From assembly GCA_022572355.1 (NCBI GenBank), contig JACZWC010000007.1, positions 1 to 64,000 of the forward strand: a DNA stretch of 64,000 nucleotides, written 5' to 3'. The position numbers were made by a program, and so were the translations under genes. Under the pieces are notes generated by a model. The model ran no database searches. It was given only the letters and a program-made list of their open reading frames with translations, and had not been told where the DNA came from. The DNA is from Bacteroidota bacterium. Lineage in GTDB: Bacteria; Bacteroidota; Bacteroidia; NORP154. Positions 56,733 to 64,000 of the stretch are shown here, in pieces (the first letter of the stretch is position 1; each line of letters starts with the position of its first letter).

Positions 56733-58694
56733 ATGAAAAATTTCACACTGCTTCTTGCATTCTTAATTATAATTCCTGACGTTTCTTATTCGCAGCAAAC
56801 ACTGGTTAGAGGCCCTTATTTAAATATTGGAACACCCAATTCAATGGTAGTGCGATGGAGAACCGACTCGACAATATCCACTGTTGATTCCAAGATCTGG
56901 TACGGGACACAACTAGATACCTCCTCGATGATGACCATGAACGATACGGCGTTGAAAACCAATCATGAGTTCAACATAACAGGGTTAACTGCTGCTACCA
57001 AGTACTATTACACTGTGGGAACAAGCACGGAAATGCTATCTACACTCGACAGCGCTCAATACTTCCAAACCTCACCAACTGTTGGAAATACGAGCGGTAC
57101 CGTGAGAATTTGGGCCATTGGTGATTTTGGTGAGGGCAATGTGAATCAGGGAAAGGTGCGCGATGCTTATAAGTCTTTCGTTGGCAATAAGCACACAGAT
57201 GTGTGGGTATGGCTGGGTGACAATGCCTATGATGATGGCCGGGACAATGAATACCAGACAGCGGTGTTTGATATGTATCCGAAAATATTTAAGAATACGG
57301 TGGTTTGGCCGGCTCCAGGCAATCACGATTATGGTTCAAATCATCCAGGAGCTCCCTTAGGTGCTGACCCCTATTTCAACAACTTTACCATGCCTGCTAA
57401 TGCAGAAGCGGGTGGCCTGGCGAGCGGTACAGAGAGCTATTACTCATACGATTACGGTAATGTGCACTTCATTTCGATAAACACGGAAGAATATGCCTTT
57501 AGTTTCACTTTGCCAACTACGGTTACCATAGACCATTTACCTGCCATGCTTACCTGGCTTGAAAACGATCTGGCTGCCAATACTAACAAAGATTGGATTA
57601 TCGCATACTTACACGCTACGCCCTATTCCCGAGGAACACACACCGAAAGCTACAGCGGTAATGACATTACCAAGATTATCGATGGCTCGGTAATGCGAAG
57701 TGTCAGAGATTATATTGTGCCCATTCTAGAAAATTATGGCGCGGATGTGGTATTGGGTGGCCACAGCCACGTGTATGAAAGGTCTTACCTTATTTACGGG
57801 AATTATGAAGCTGGAGGTACCTACCCTCCTGATTCAACCGTTGTAAATGCGGGCTCTGGAATCGCCTCACAGTGCGCTGCCTATGCAAAGTCCTCCACAG
57901 GTGCAAATCCAAACCGTGGCACCGTGTATTGCGTAATTGGATGTTCAGCGAAAACTGGCAGCCTTGGATCAGACTACCAGCTGGATCATGAATTACATTT
58001 CAAGGCCGCTTACGAATTGGGCTCAATGGTTATCGAAGTAAACGACAACCGCCTGGATGGTTATTTTATTGACACAACAGGCTCAGTGTTTGATGAATTT
58101 ACAATCATTAAAGATGGAACGATTAATAATCCACCTATTGCAGTGGATGACATTGCCTCAACTGATACTTCGACGCTGGTTCTGGTTGACGTGCAACTCA
58201 ACGACAATGACTGTAATGGAGACTCACTAACAACAATTATTTTATCAGGGCCAGGTAATGGCACAGCACAGGTAAATGGAACTTCTATCGAGTACACACC
58301 GAATTCAGGGTTTAGCGGAACAGACACGTTAGTTTACGTTATTTGCGACAACGGTACTCCGGTTATGTGTGATACGGCAACTGTTATCATAACAATCGTG
58401 CCTGGTTTCATTGGAATAGCCGGCCTTTCGTCTCTGCATGAATTTTCGGTGCATCCCAATCCTTTTACAAATAATTTTGAAATTGACTATGTAATCATAA
58501 CCCCTGGTTTTGTTTCGCTGGAAATATATAATATGCTTGGACAAAAAGTTGGTTCCATTGTAAATCGAGAGCAAAAGGTTGGACAATACAGTTATACTGT
58601 TGATGAATCAAAATTTGGATTGACCAAAGGTGCTTACCTCATACATTTCAACACTGAAAACTCATCGATAGTTCAGAGAATAGTCCGGCTGTAA
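56733..58694 (+). CDS. T9SS-exported purple acid phosphatase-like protein
   Basis: A 653-residue protein with a signal peptide ending VSYSQ, a fibronectin-III-like N-terminal domain of purple acid phosphatases (LVRGPYLNIGTPNSMVVRWRT), and a metallophosphoesterase core with GDFG near 127, GDNAYDDG near 160, GNHDYG near 196, HATPY near 302 and GGHSHVYER near 342, which supply the dinuclear metal ligands. A Big_9-like domain (~470-555, NPPIAVDDIAS ... YTPNSGFSGTDTLVYVICDNG) and a T9SS sorting domain (FSVHPNPFTNNFEI) follow. It probably releases phosphate from organic phosphate esters outside the cell. The glycosyltransferase gene follows directly. Confidence 0.92.
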   Translation: MKNFTLLLAFLIIIPDVSYSQQTLVRGPYLNIGTPNSMVVRWRTDSTISTVDSKIWYGTQLDTSSMMTMNDTALKTNHEFNITGLTAATKYYYTVGTSTEMLSTLDSAQYFQTSPTVGNTSGTVRIWAIGDFGEGNVNQGKVRDAYKSFVGNKHTDVWVWLGDNAYDDGRDNEYQTAVFDMYPKIFKNTVVWPAPGNHDYGSNHPGAPLGADPYFNNFTMPANAEAGGLASGTESYYSYDYGNVHFISINTEEYAFSFTLPTTVTIDHLPAMLTWLENDLAANTNKDWIIAYLHATPYSRGTHTESYSGNDITKIIDGSVMRSVRDYIVPILENYGADVVLGGHSHVYERSYLIYGNYEAGGTYPPDSTVVNAGSGIASQCAAYAKSSTGANPNRGTVYCVIGCSAKTGSLGSDYQLDHELHFKAAYELGSMVIEVNDNRLDGYFIDTTGSVFDEFTIIKDGTINNPPIAVDDIASTDTSTLVLVDVQLNDNDCNGDSLTTIILSGPGNGTAQVNGTSIEYTPNSGFSGTDTLVYVICDNGTPVMCDTATVIITIVPGFIGIAGLSSLHEFSVHPNPFTNNFEIDYVIITPGFVSLEIYNMLGQKVGSIVNREQKVGQYSYTVDESKFGLTKGAYLIHFNTENSSIVQRIVRL

Positions 58695-59761
58695 AGCGAG
58701 TTCTTGTTTGTCCGCTTAATTGGGGCCTGGGCCATGCCACCCGATGCATTCCGATCATTGAGGCGCTCCTGGAACAGAATGCTTATGTAATTATTGCAGC
58801 AGAGGGCGGCCCGCTTGAGTTATTAAAAACAGAATTCCCAACACTCACATGTGTCAATTTCCCCGGATATAATTTTGCTTATCCTTCCGAGGGAAGCATG
58901 GCACTTCAAATGATACTCTCAACTCCTAAAATCTTACGTGGGATAAGATCGGAACACAACGCCCTGGACAGATTCATCGATCATTACAGGATCGACGGCG
59001 TGATTTCGGATAATAGATACGGACTCTGGAGTAAAAAGGTGAAGTCAGTCTTTGTTACCCATCAGATATCTATTAAAGCCAACGGGCTTTTTAAGCTGTT
59101 GGAACCAATCTTGTTCATCATTAATAGGAACTATATCAGGAAATATGACGAATGTTGGGTGCCGGATTACGAAGGAGATAAGAATCTATCAGAAGACCTG
59201 GCCCATAAAAAAGTACTTCCCAACTTACACTACATCGGTTCACTCTCCAGATTTAAGAAGAAGAAAAGCACCCATGAATCCTCCAGGCGATACGACCTGA
59301 TGGTGATCCTCTCCGGGCCTGAGCCACAGCGGACAATTTTTGAAAAAATAGTCCTTGAACAGATTAAGGCTTCTTCGTTTAAAGCTCTCGTCATTCAAGG
59401 ACTTCCTGAAGGAAAAATTCAATCTCAGCCTGGGATAATGATGTTTCCACATCTGGAATCCGACAAAATGCTGGAGGCGATGAAGTCGGCAGATATGATT
59501 CTGTGCAGGCCCGGATACTCCTCGATAATGGATCTGGAAGCTACGGGCAACAAGGCGATTCTCGTACCCACACCAGGACAAACGGAGCAGGAATACCTTG
59601 CCAAAACCATGATGGGGAAGGGCGCCTTCTACAGCGAAACACAATCCGATTTTGATTTAAGCCGCTCAATGGAAATGGCCAAGGAGTATGCTGGTTTGGA
59701 ATCAAATAATTCTAATGAAAGGCTGAAAAAGAAAGTTGCCTCCTTTTTGGGCGACCTTTAG
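58691..59761 (+). CDS. MurG-like glycosyltransferase with no canonical start codon
   Basis: The frame encodes VKRVLVCPLNWGLGHATR, the conserved N-terminal nucleotide-sugar loop of a MurG-like (GT-B) family in Bacteroidota whose members usually start MKR-(I/V)-LV. Counting from GTA 58,691 gives 356 residues, a normal length, with a C-terminal donor site ADMILCRPGYSSIMDLEATGNKAILVPTPGQTEQEYLA. But no ATG, GTG or TTG lies in frame between the in-frame stop TGA at 58,655 and the motif; the first ATG is 58,898, after the loop. The GTA overlaps the upstream TAA (GTAA). Possible explanations: a rare start (GTA, or ATC 58,664), a sequence error, or a decayed start. Its 3' end overlaps rlmB by 4 nt. 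Confidence 0.8.
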   Translation, partial: VKRVLVCPLNWGLGHATRCIPIIEALLEQNAYVIIAAEGGPLELLKTEFPTLTCVNFPGYNFAYPSEGSMALQMILSTPKILRGIRSEHNALDRFIDHYRIDGVISDNRYGLWSKKVKSVFVTHQISIKANGLFKLLEPILFIINRNYIRKYDECWVPDYEGDKNLSEDLAHKKVLPNLHYIGSLSRFKKKKSTHESSRRYDLMVILSGPEPQRTIFEKIVLEQIKASSFKALVIQGLPEGKIQSQPGIMMFPHLESDKMLEAMKSADMILCRPGYSSIMDLEATGNKAILVPTPGQTEQEYLAKTMMGKGAFYSETQSDFDLSRSMEMAKEYAGLESNNSNERLKKKVASFLGDL

Positions 59762-60501
59762 TTTCTCTGATCCCGTTGTCTCAACACCTCGTAAAGTGCT
59801 ATTCCCGTTGCAACAGAAACATTTAATGATCCTATTTCCCCTTTGATTGGAATGCTGGCAATTTCATCAGCAGTTCTTAGCAGAGGATCAGAAATTCCAT
59901 CTTTTTCTGAGCCCATGATTAACGCTAAAGGATCGTTGTATTTCAGGTAGTGAATCTCTTTGTTGCCCTTTTCAGTACAAGCCACAATTTTCAATCCGCT
60001 GCCTTTGAGGAACTCAATGGCTTTTACCAAGCTCTGTACCCTGCAAATCGGAATCTTATGCAATGCCCCAGCCGATGTTTTTATGGCGTCTGAATTAATC
60101 TGTGCCCCACCTTTTTCAGGAATAATGATGGCGTGAACACCTGCACATTCTGCAGTCCGGGTAATCGCACCAAAATTTCTCACATCTGTTATGCCGTCGA
60201 GAATTAAGATAAATGGTGTTTCTCCTTTTTCATATACAAAAGGAAGAACGTCTTCTATACTGGAGTAGGTTATGGGTGATATCAGACATACAACACCCTG
60301 ATGATTCTTACGGGTAACCCGGTTGAGCTTATCAATTGGAACCAGCTGATACGAAACTCTCTTTTGCTTTAAGAGTTGAAGCAGAACCTGGGCGTTTTCT
60401 CCTTGTAAGCCTTTTTGTACAAAAATTCTCTCTATCTCCTTGCCTGAATTCAAGGCCTCAATCACTGGCCTAATTCCGAATACCATCTGATCTATTGCCA
60501 T
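59758..60501 (-). CDS. rlmB: 23S rRNA (guanosine-2'-O-)-methyltransferase RlmB
   Basis: A 247-residue SpoU-family methyltransferase that modifies G2251 of 23S rRNA. An L30e-like substrate domain lies at the N-terminus (FGIRPVIEALNSGKEIERIFVQKG), then SpoU motifs 1 (NFGAITRTAECAGVHAII), 2 (LALIMGSEKDGI) and 3 (GEIGSLNVSVATGIALYEVLRQR). It is convergent with the glycosyltransferase gene by a 4-nt overlap. A palindromic element lies just upstream of its start. Confidence 0.95.
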   Translation of the reverse strand: MAIDQMVFGIRPVIEALNSGKEIERIFVQKGLQGENAQVLLQLLKQKRVSYQLVPIDKLNRVTRKNHQGVVCLISPITYSSIEDVLPFVYEKGETPFILILDGITDVRNFGAITRTAECAGVHAIIIPEKGGAQINSDAIKTSAGALHKIPICRVQSLVKAIEFLKGSGLKIVACTEKGNKEIHYLKYNDPLALIMGSEKDGISDPLLRTADEIASIPIKGEIGSLNVSVATGIALYEVLRQRDQRN

Positions 60502-60504
60502 AAC

Positions 60505-60632
60505 CGAAAATAAGTCTTTGTGTTTCTTTGAGCCTTTGCGTCTTGTCGCCGACGCTCCAAAACTTTAGCGACGGAGCGGTGGCAAGAAAAAATTCGCCAC
60601 AAAGGCACCAAGACACGGAGTTTCACTAAGTT
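60505..60632. repeat. Intergenic palindromic element between the GWxTD gene and rlmB
   Basis: Outer arms (CTTTGTGTTTCTTTGAGCC on the left; CACAAAGGCACCAAGACACG on the right) are imperfect inverse copies; an inner GC-rich pair GCCGACGCTCC / GGAGCGGTGGC (9 of 11 pair) adds a second stem. It resembles the cttagtg-type element at 42,008-42,089. Confidence 0.6.
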
Positions 60633-60641
60633 TCTATTAAG

Positions 60642-61895
60642 CTAATATACAATTCCCTGTCTCCAGGCATCAACGGCCAGGTACCAGCTGTTTTTGTAAA
60701 TAGGAGATCGATCGAGCTTGAAGTCCTTATCCGTTAATGGGTTTAACACATTCACAAAGGCGAAATTTAAGGAAACCAGATTCCCCTCTTCACCATATAT
60801 CCAGTTTTCAGAAAAAGAATTTTTATAAACTACATCAGGTGCTCCGTAGACAATATAGATCATACCCCGATCCGACTTCCAGCCTTCAAGATAAGAAGTG
60901 AAATATCTATTAGCATCCTGAACCCTTGTGTAAAATCTCTTGATCACCTTTTTACCCCGGTCAGGGTTTCCGGTTATATTAATCCAAAAATCATCAACTG
61001 CCTGTTTCTTATTATCCGCAGCCATCATTTCTGTAAACTCCTGTTTGGTAGTAATGTAGCGCAATGGCCCAATCATCTGGTTAGCTGTGGTTAATCTTGG
61101 AAAATCATTATAGTAGTGGAAAAAGGTCAACCCTTCCCTGGTAATCGTATCAATTTGAAAGTGGTAGATACCCTTCTTATCCATTGTCGATTCTACAATA
61201 CCTTCTTCATTTAACGTCACCTCATAAAGACTGTCAGGACGATACCTGACTTTTTTAGCCTCTTGCATCGAGAACGGAGGCAATGATATAGCGAAGTTAA
61301 TGTCAAAATACTTCACATACATTTTTGAAACATCTTTCATTACGGGCTTGATCTCAAGCACATCCTTTCCGTGTACCACCGGATCAAAGTTGGTTTGCTT
61401 TTTAATTTTCGAATCGACTTTGAAGTATTGCCTGGTATATTTAGAACCCTTATCAATATTAACGAACATCCTGGCGGACTGCTTTCGTTTCAAATCGTAG
61501 GTGTTCACTTCCAGCAAATATGTATTTGGCGAATGGGCTTTGAAATCAATTCTATTGATTATTTGCCTTCTACCTTCTGATTTATTATAGACAAATGTTG
61601 CCGACGAACTGTCGATCACCACCTTGGATTCAAAGGAGGAGAATAACTTGTAAGAGATGGAATAGGCCGCCGTAAAATATTGGTTATCGCCGTCTTTGCT
61701 GTACAGAAATTCATCAGTATTTATAGAACAATACAAGCGTGAAACTGTATCAGAAACATGATAGACCTGGTACTCAGGGTGCATAATGCTCGAACCCTTG
61801 TAGTAGAGGTACGACAAATTTTGATTGCTAAGCTTAGTGGAAGTGCCGCAACCTGCTGCCGCAATAATAATCAAAGCTAAAGCGAATACCCTCAT
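60642..61895 (-). CDS. GWxTD domain-containing lipoprotein
   Basis: A 417-residue lipoprotein with lipobox IIAAAGC, Cys16. The C-terminal third carries FYTRVQDANRYFTSYLEGWKSDRGMIYIVYGAPD, a match to the GWxTD domain named for its G-W-x-T-D core (here GWKSD). The N-terminal two-thirds is beta-rich with no other recognised domain. Function is unknown. It overlaps rmuC by 4 nt, so the two are probably cotranscribed, rmuC first. Confidence 0.88.
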   Translation of the reverse strand: MRVFALALIIIAAAGCGTSTKLSNQNLSYLYYKGSSIMHPEYQVYHVSDTVSRLYCSINTDEFLYSKDGDNQYFTAAYSISYKLFSSFESKVVIDSSSATFVYNKSEGRRQIINRIDFKAHSPNTYLLEVNTYDLKRKQSARMFVNIDKGSKYTRQYFKVDSKIKKQTNFDPVVHGKDVLEIKPVMKDVSKMYVKYFDINFAISLPPFSMQEAKKVRYRPDSLYEVTLNEEGIVESTMDKKGIYHFQIDTITREGLTFFHYYNDFPRLTTANQMIGPLRYITTKQEFTEMMAADNKKQAVDDFWINITGNPDRGKKVIKRFYTRVQDANRYFTSYLEGWKSDRGMIYIVYGAPDVVYKNSFSENWIYGEEGNLVSLNFAFVNVLNPLTDKDFKLDRSPIYKNSWYLAVDAWRQGIVY

Positions 61896-63007
61896 TCTTC
61901 TATCTCTTTATGTGGCTTCTCCAGCTCTACCACGTCGTAATTCCCATCTGGGTCCCCGTCAGTTATTTTAATCACATCCTTGTCAATCTTCTTGAATTCT
62001 CTGGATGCGTCGTTGTACATATTCACAGTAGTTCCCAAATGATTCCCAAGCTTGGTCATGGAAGTCTGATAGCTATTTAGGTGATCACCCAATTTCTCCA
62101 CTCTTTTTATCACGTCTTTCACTGATTCCTCAATCTTCAGGGCCTTTAATCCTTGCAGAACTGTTTCCAGGTAGGCATAAAATGAGGTTGGCGACACGAT
62201 AATTACGTGCTTTCTAAAAGCATATTCTATCAGATCCTTTGTGTTCACATTTACGGTTCCCACATTGTAAATTAGCAGGTTGTAATAGATTCCTTCCGCG
62301 GGGATAAACATGAACGCGAACTCCGTTGTTCCCTCGTTTGGCCTGATGTATTTGGCCGTTTCGTCAATACGGTTTTTTATATCCGCTTTGAATTCTTTTT
62401 CCAGCTGCTCCCGCCTCACTTTATCCGAGGTTTGAACCATTTGATTATATTTCTCGAGCGAGAACTTGGCATCTACGGGAATTATCATGTCCTTAAAGAA
62501 TATGGCCGCGTCCACTATTTCACCTGATGCAAACTTATATTGCATCTTATATTGGTTGGGCTGCAATACATTTCCCAACAGCGCCTCCAGGAAATACTCC
62601 CCCAGTATTCCTCTTTGTTTGGGATTTTGTAATATATTTTCCAGGCTCTTCATCTGCTCCGCAAATCCAAGTACCTGTTTGTTGGTGCCTTCGATGCTCG
62701 TAAGCTTTTCCGTCACCTCCTTGATAATTCTGGCGCTTTGATTGAACTGCTTTTGGAGGTTATCGGATGTGTTTTTCTGGTGACTGGAAATCTGTTCTGT
62801 AATTTTATCCAGCCGCGTCTGCATTTCCTGTCTGTTCTTGCCACCTGATTCCTGTACTTCTTTTCTCATATTCTCCATCAACTCGATCATGATCTTCTGA
62901 GATCTGTCGTCACCACCTGATTCCTGCCTGGATTGGATATAGAAATACAATAACACCATGAGTGTTATGAATATCAGGATACAGAAGATGAGAATTGCGA
63001 CTTGCAT
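61892..63007 (-). CDS. rmuC: DNA recombination protein RmuC
   Basis: A 371-residue protein with an N-terminal membrane helix (ILIFCILIFITLMVLLYFYI), a coiled-coil region (~30-120), then the RmuC nuclease-like domain (KQRGILGEYFLEALLGNVLQPNQYKMQYKFASGEIVDAAIFF ... IPVDAKFSLEKYNQM ... TTEFAFMFIPAEGIYYNLL). RmuC limits DNA inversions at short repeats in E. coli. It is followed by the GWxTD gene with a 4-nt overlap. Confidence 0.94.
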   Translation of the reverse strand: MQVAILIFCILIFITLMVLLYFYIQSRQESGGDDRSQKIMIELMENMRKEVQESGGKNRQEMQTRLDKITEQISSHQKNTSDNLQKQFNQSARIIKEVTEKLTSIEGTNKQVLGFAEQMKSLENILQNPKQRGILGEYFLEALLGNVLQPNQYKMQYKFASGEIVDAAIFFKDMIIPVDAKFSLEKYNQMVQTSDKVRREQLEKEFKADIKNRIDETAKYIRPNEGTTEFAFMFIPAEGIYYNLLIYNVGTVNVNTKDLIEYAFRKHVIIVSPTSFYAYLETVLQGLKALKIEESVKDVIKRVEKLGDHLNSYQTSMTKLGNHLGTTVNMYNDASREFKKIDKDVIKITDGDPDGNYDVVELEKPHKEIEE

Positions 63008-63088
63008 GTGATAATTTACTATAACGCAAAATTAGTTAAATCCAGTGTGTGATAAGCCTAAATGCTTTAGTATTGGAGATTGTATTCC

Positions 63089-63169
63089 GGGCACTTCGGC
63101 TCCGCTCAGTGCCCGGATATGCTTATAGTGACTTTTTAACATCAGACACTGAGCGGAGCCGAAGCGCCC
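63089..63169. repeat. Strong palindromic element with two alternative hairpins
   Basis: Arms at 63,089-63,111 and 63,147-63,169 (core CTTCGGCTCCGCTCAGTG) are inverted copies with one mismatch in 23 bp. In addition CCGGGCACT (63,087-63,095) and AGTGCCCGG (63,108-63,116) form a competing shorter stem. It lies 2 bp after the Omp85-type gene's stop, so it probably terminates or protects that mRNA. Confidence 0.8.
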
Positions 63170-63170
63170 G

Positions 63171-64000
63171 TTAAAACCGATTAATTATTCCAAAATGAAT
63201 TTTTGAAGAGCTGAATTCAACCCCACTGTGCCTTTGCTGTCCCAGCGCGTAGCTAATCGAAAAAATTCCAGCTTTCGTTTCAAAGCTTATTCCAGCGCCA
63301 TAGCCATATGGCACATCAACCCACACTTCGTTTTTAAGCCGGCGCACCTCATTTTCATAGTACGCGCCATTGAAAAACAAGTACAAGTAGGAATTCTGTT
63401 CCAGCAAATACCGATATTCAAATGTATATATGACAAAACTAGATGCAACCATAGACTCCTCGTCAAAACCTCGAAGAGAACCCATACCACCAATCCGGAA
63501 AAGCTCGTTTTCAAACATGGATTTGCTACTCAAACCGGAAGCATCGACACCTATATTGATGACCATTCTCTGCGCTATAGGAATGTAGAAATCCAGATCC
63601 AAGGTCACATTATATTCTGTTGATTTCACTTCTAACGTATCGGGGTTCAGATCTGGGTCGTTCTTAATCTTTTTGTTCCCAACTCCGCCACTTACAAACA
63701 GTGAATATCCCCTGCGAGGATTGAAAATATAGTCGAGCTTTTGCATGTTATAACCCAACCCATATAAGGTAGTGTTGGTACTTGCATACGGTAATTGCTG
63801 TGTGTAACCATTCAATAATCGGGTTTCCTTATTTTTTACAAATGCCCGCAGGTAGTTGCCCCTTTTTAAAATATACTGTATGCCCACATCCGTGATCAGA
63901 TCAAGATAAATTGTGTCACGCTTGTAAAGCGTAAAATTGATATCCGCTCCGAAGGGTGACGATAGTACAAAAGGATATGTTATCTGAGCCTTTAGGTTTT
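63171..64000 (-). CDS. Omp85/BamA-family surface antigen (5' end outside window)
   Basis: The frame is open to the right edge, so only the C-terminal ~276 residues are here; the GTG at 63,887 is internal (coding continues upstream, e.g. LKAQITYPFVLSSPF). Strong amphipathic beta strands, the Omp85 loop motif GSLRGFDEESM, and a terminal aromatic residue (HFGIINRF) mark the 16-stranded barrel of the BamA/TamA/surface-antigen family, which inserts or transports proteins at the outer membrane. POTRA domains, if any, would lie outside the window. Whether it is the essential BamA or a TamA-like paralogue cannot be told. Confidence 0.87.
   Translation of the reverse strand, partial: NLKAQITYPFVLSSPFGADINFTLYKRDTIYLDLITDVGIQYILKRGNYLRAFVKNKETRLLNGYTQQLPYASTNTTLYGLGYNMQKLDYIFNPRRGYSLFVSGGVGNKKIKNDPDLNPDTLEVKSTEYNVTLDLDFYIPIAQRMVINIGVDASGLSSKSMFENELFRIGGMGSLRGFDEESMVASSFVIYTFEYRYLLEQNSYLYLFFNGAYYENEVRRLKNEVWVDVPYGYGAGISFETKAGIFSISYALGQQRHSGVEFSSSKIHFGIINRF

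Noticed and set aside
58898..59761. ATG 58,898 as the true start of the glycosyltransferase
   Set aside because: It would delete the conserved LNWGLGHATR loop encoded in frame upstream, so I treat it as a default call only.

Overview
The window reads as a chromosomal segment of a Bacteroidota bacterium, most likely a Flavobacteriales-type marine or freshwater lineage. Three things support this: many secreted proteins ending in type IX secretion system (T9SS) C-terminal sorting domains (a YPNP-type start and a final beta-rich stretch), the gliding-motility pair gldE-gldD next to mutY-ssb, and promoters of the Bacteroidota form TTTG-N19-TAnnTTTG with no Shine-Dalgarno sequences in front of genes. 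No rRNA, tRNA, CRISPR array, phage or complete insertion sequence was seen.

Layout. (1) Positions 1-20,000 are an adhesin-like block of five consecutive plus-strand T9SS cargo genes, the first cut by the window edge. They are built from SprB repeats, PKD domains, a cleaved-adhesin type domain and a four-fold ~330-residue module, and include one 3010-residue protein. A sixth family member, a paralogue of the fifth, lies at 30,471-34,739. (2) 20,033-23,595 (minus) is a tight cluster of kynureninase, a small cysteine-rich DUF5522-type protein, urocanate hydratase and a lipoprotein, so tryptophan and histidine degradation genes sit together. (3) 23,698-30,205 holds hemL, a methyltransferase, a UbiA-like membrane protein, an envelope protein of unknown role and gcvP. 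(4) 34,826-43,618 holds an MlaEF-type ABC pair, a small lipoprotein, ferritin, a SprT-like metalloprotein, an aminotransferase, mannose-1-phosphate guanylyltransferase, fumarase, an ArsC-family protein and prfB with its programmed +1 frameshift. (5) 43,637-51,184 holds a T9SS-exported sphingomyelinase-like enzyme, recX, an MFS transporter, the cluster HU / TPR / 30-residue basic protein / RNase G, and divergent mutY. (6) 51,235-55,209 holds ssb, gldE, gldD and heme A synthase. (7) 55,331-64,000 holds two outer-membrane-type proteins, a T9SS purple acid phosphatase, a MurG-like glycosyltransferase without a usable start codon, rlmB, a GWxTD lipoprotein, rmuC and the C-terminal part of an Omp85-type protein that runs off the right edge.

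The most notable non-textbook observations are these. A ~285-bp near-identical direct repeat carries a T9SS sorting domain, a terminator and, at its first copy, a decayed fragment of the neighbouring lipoprotein gene. A cleaved-adhesin type domain is nested inside one SprB repeat of the 1422-residue paralogue. SprB repeats recur as a two-unit supermodule in three genes. The glycosyltransferase keeps its conserved N-terminal loop but has no ATG, GTG or TTG start. Five palindromic intergenic elements each lie just 3' of a gene. Two very small genes (22,149-22,328 and 49,124-49,216) are easily missed. I did not find a clear candidate for a wholly new defence or mobile system; the strongest undescribed material is the architecture and evolution of the adhesin block.
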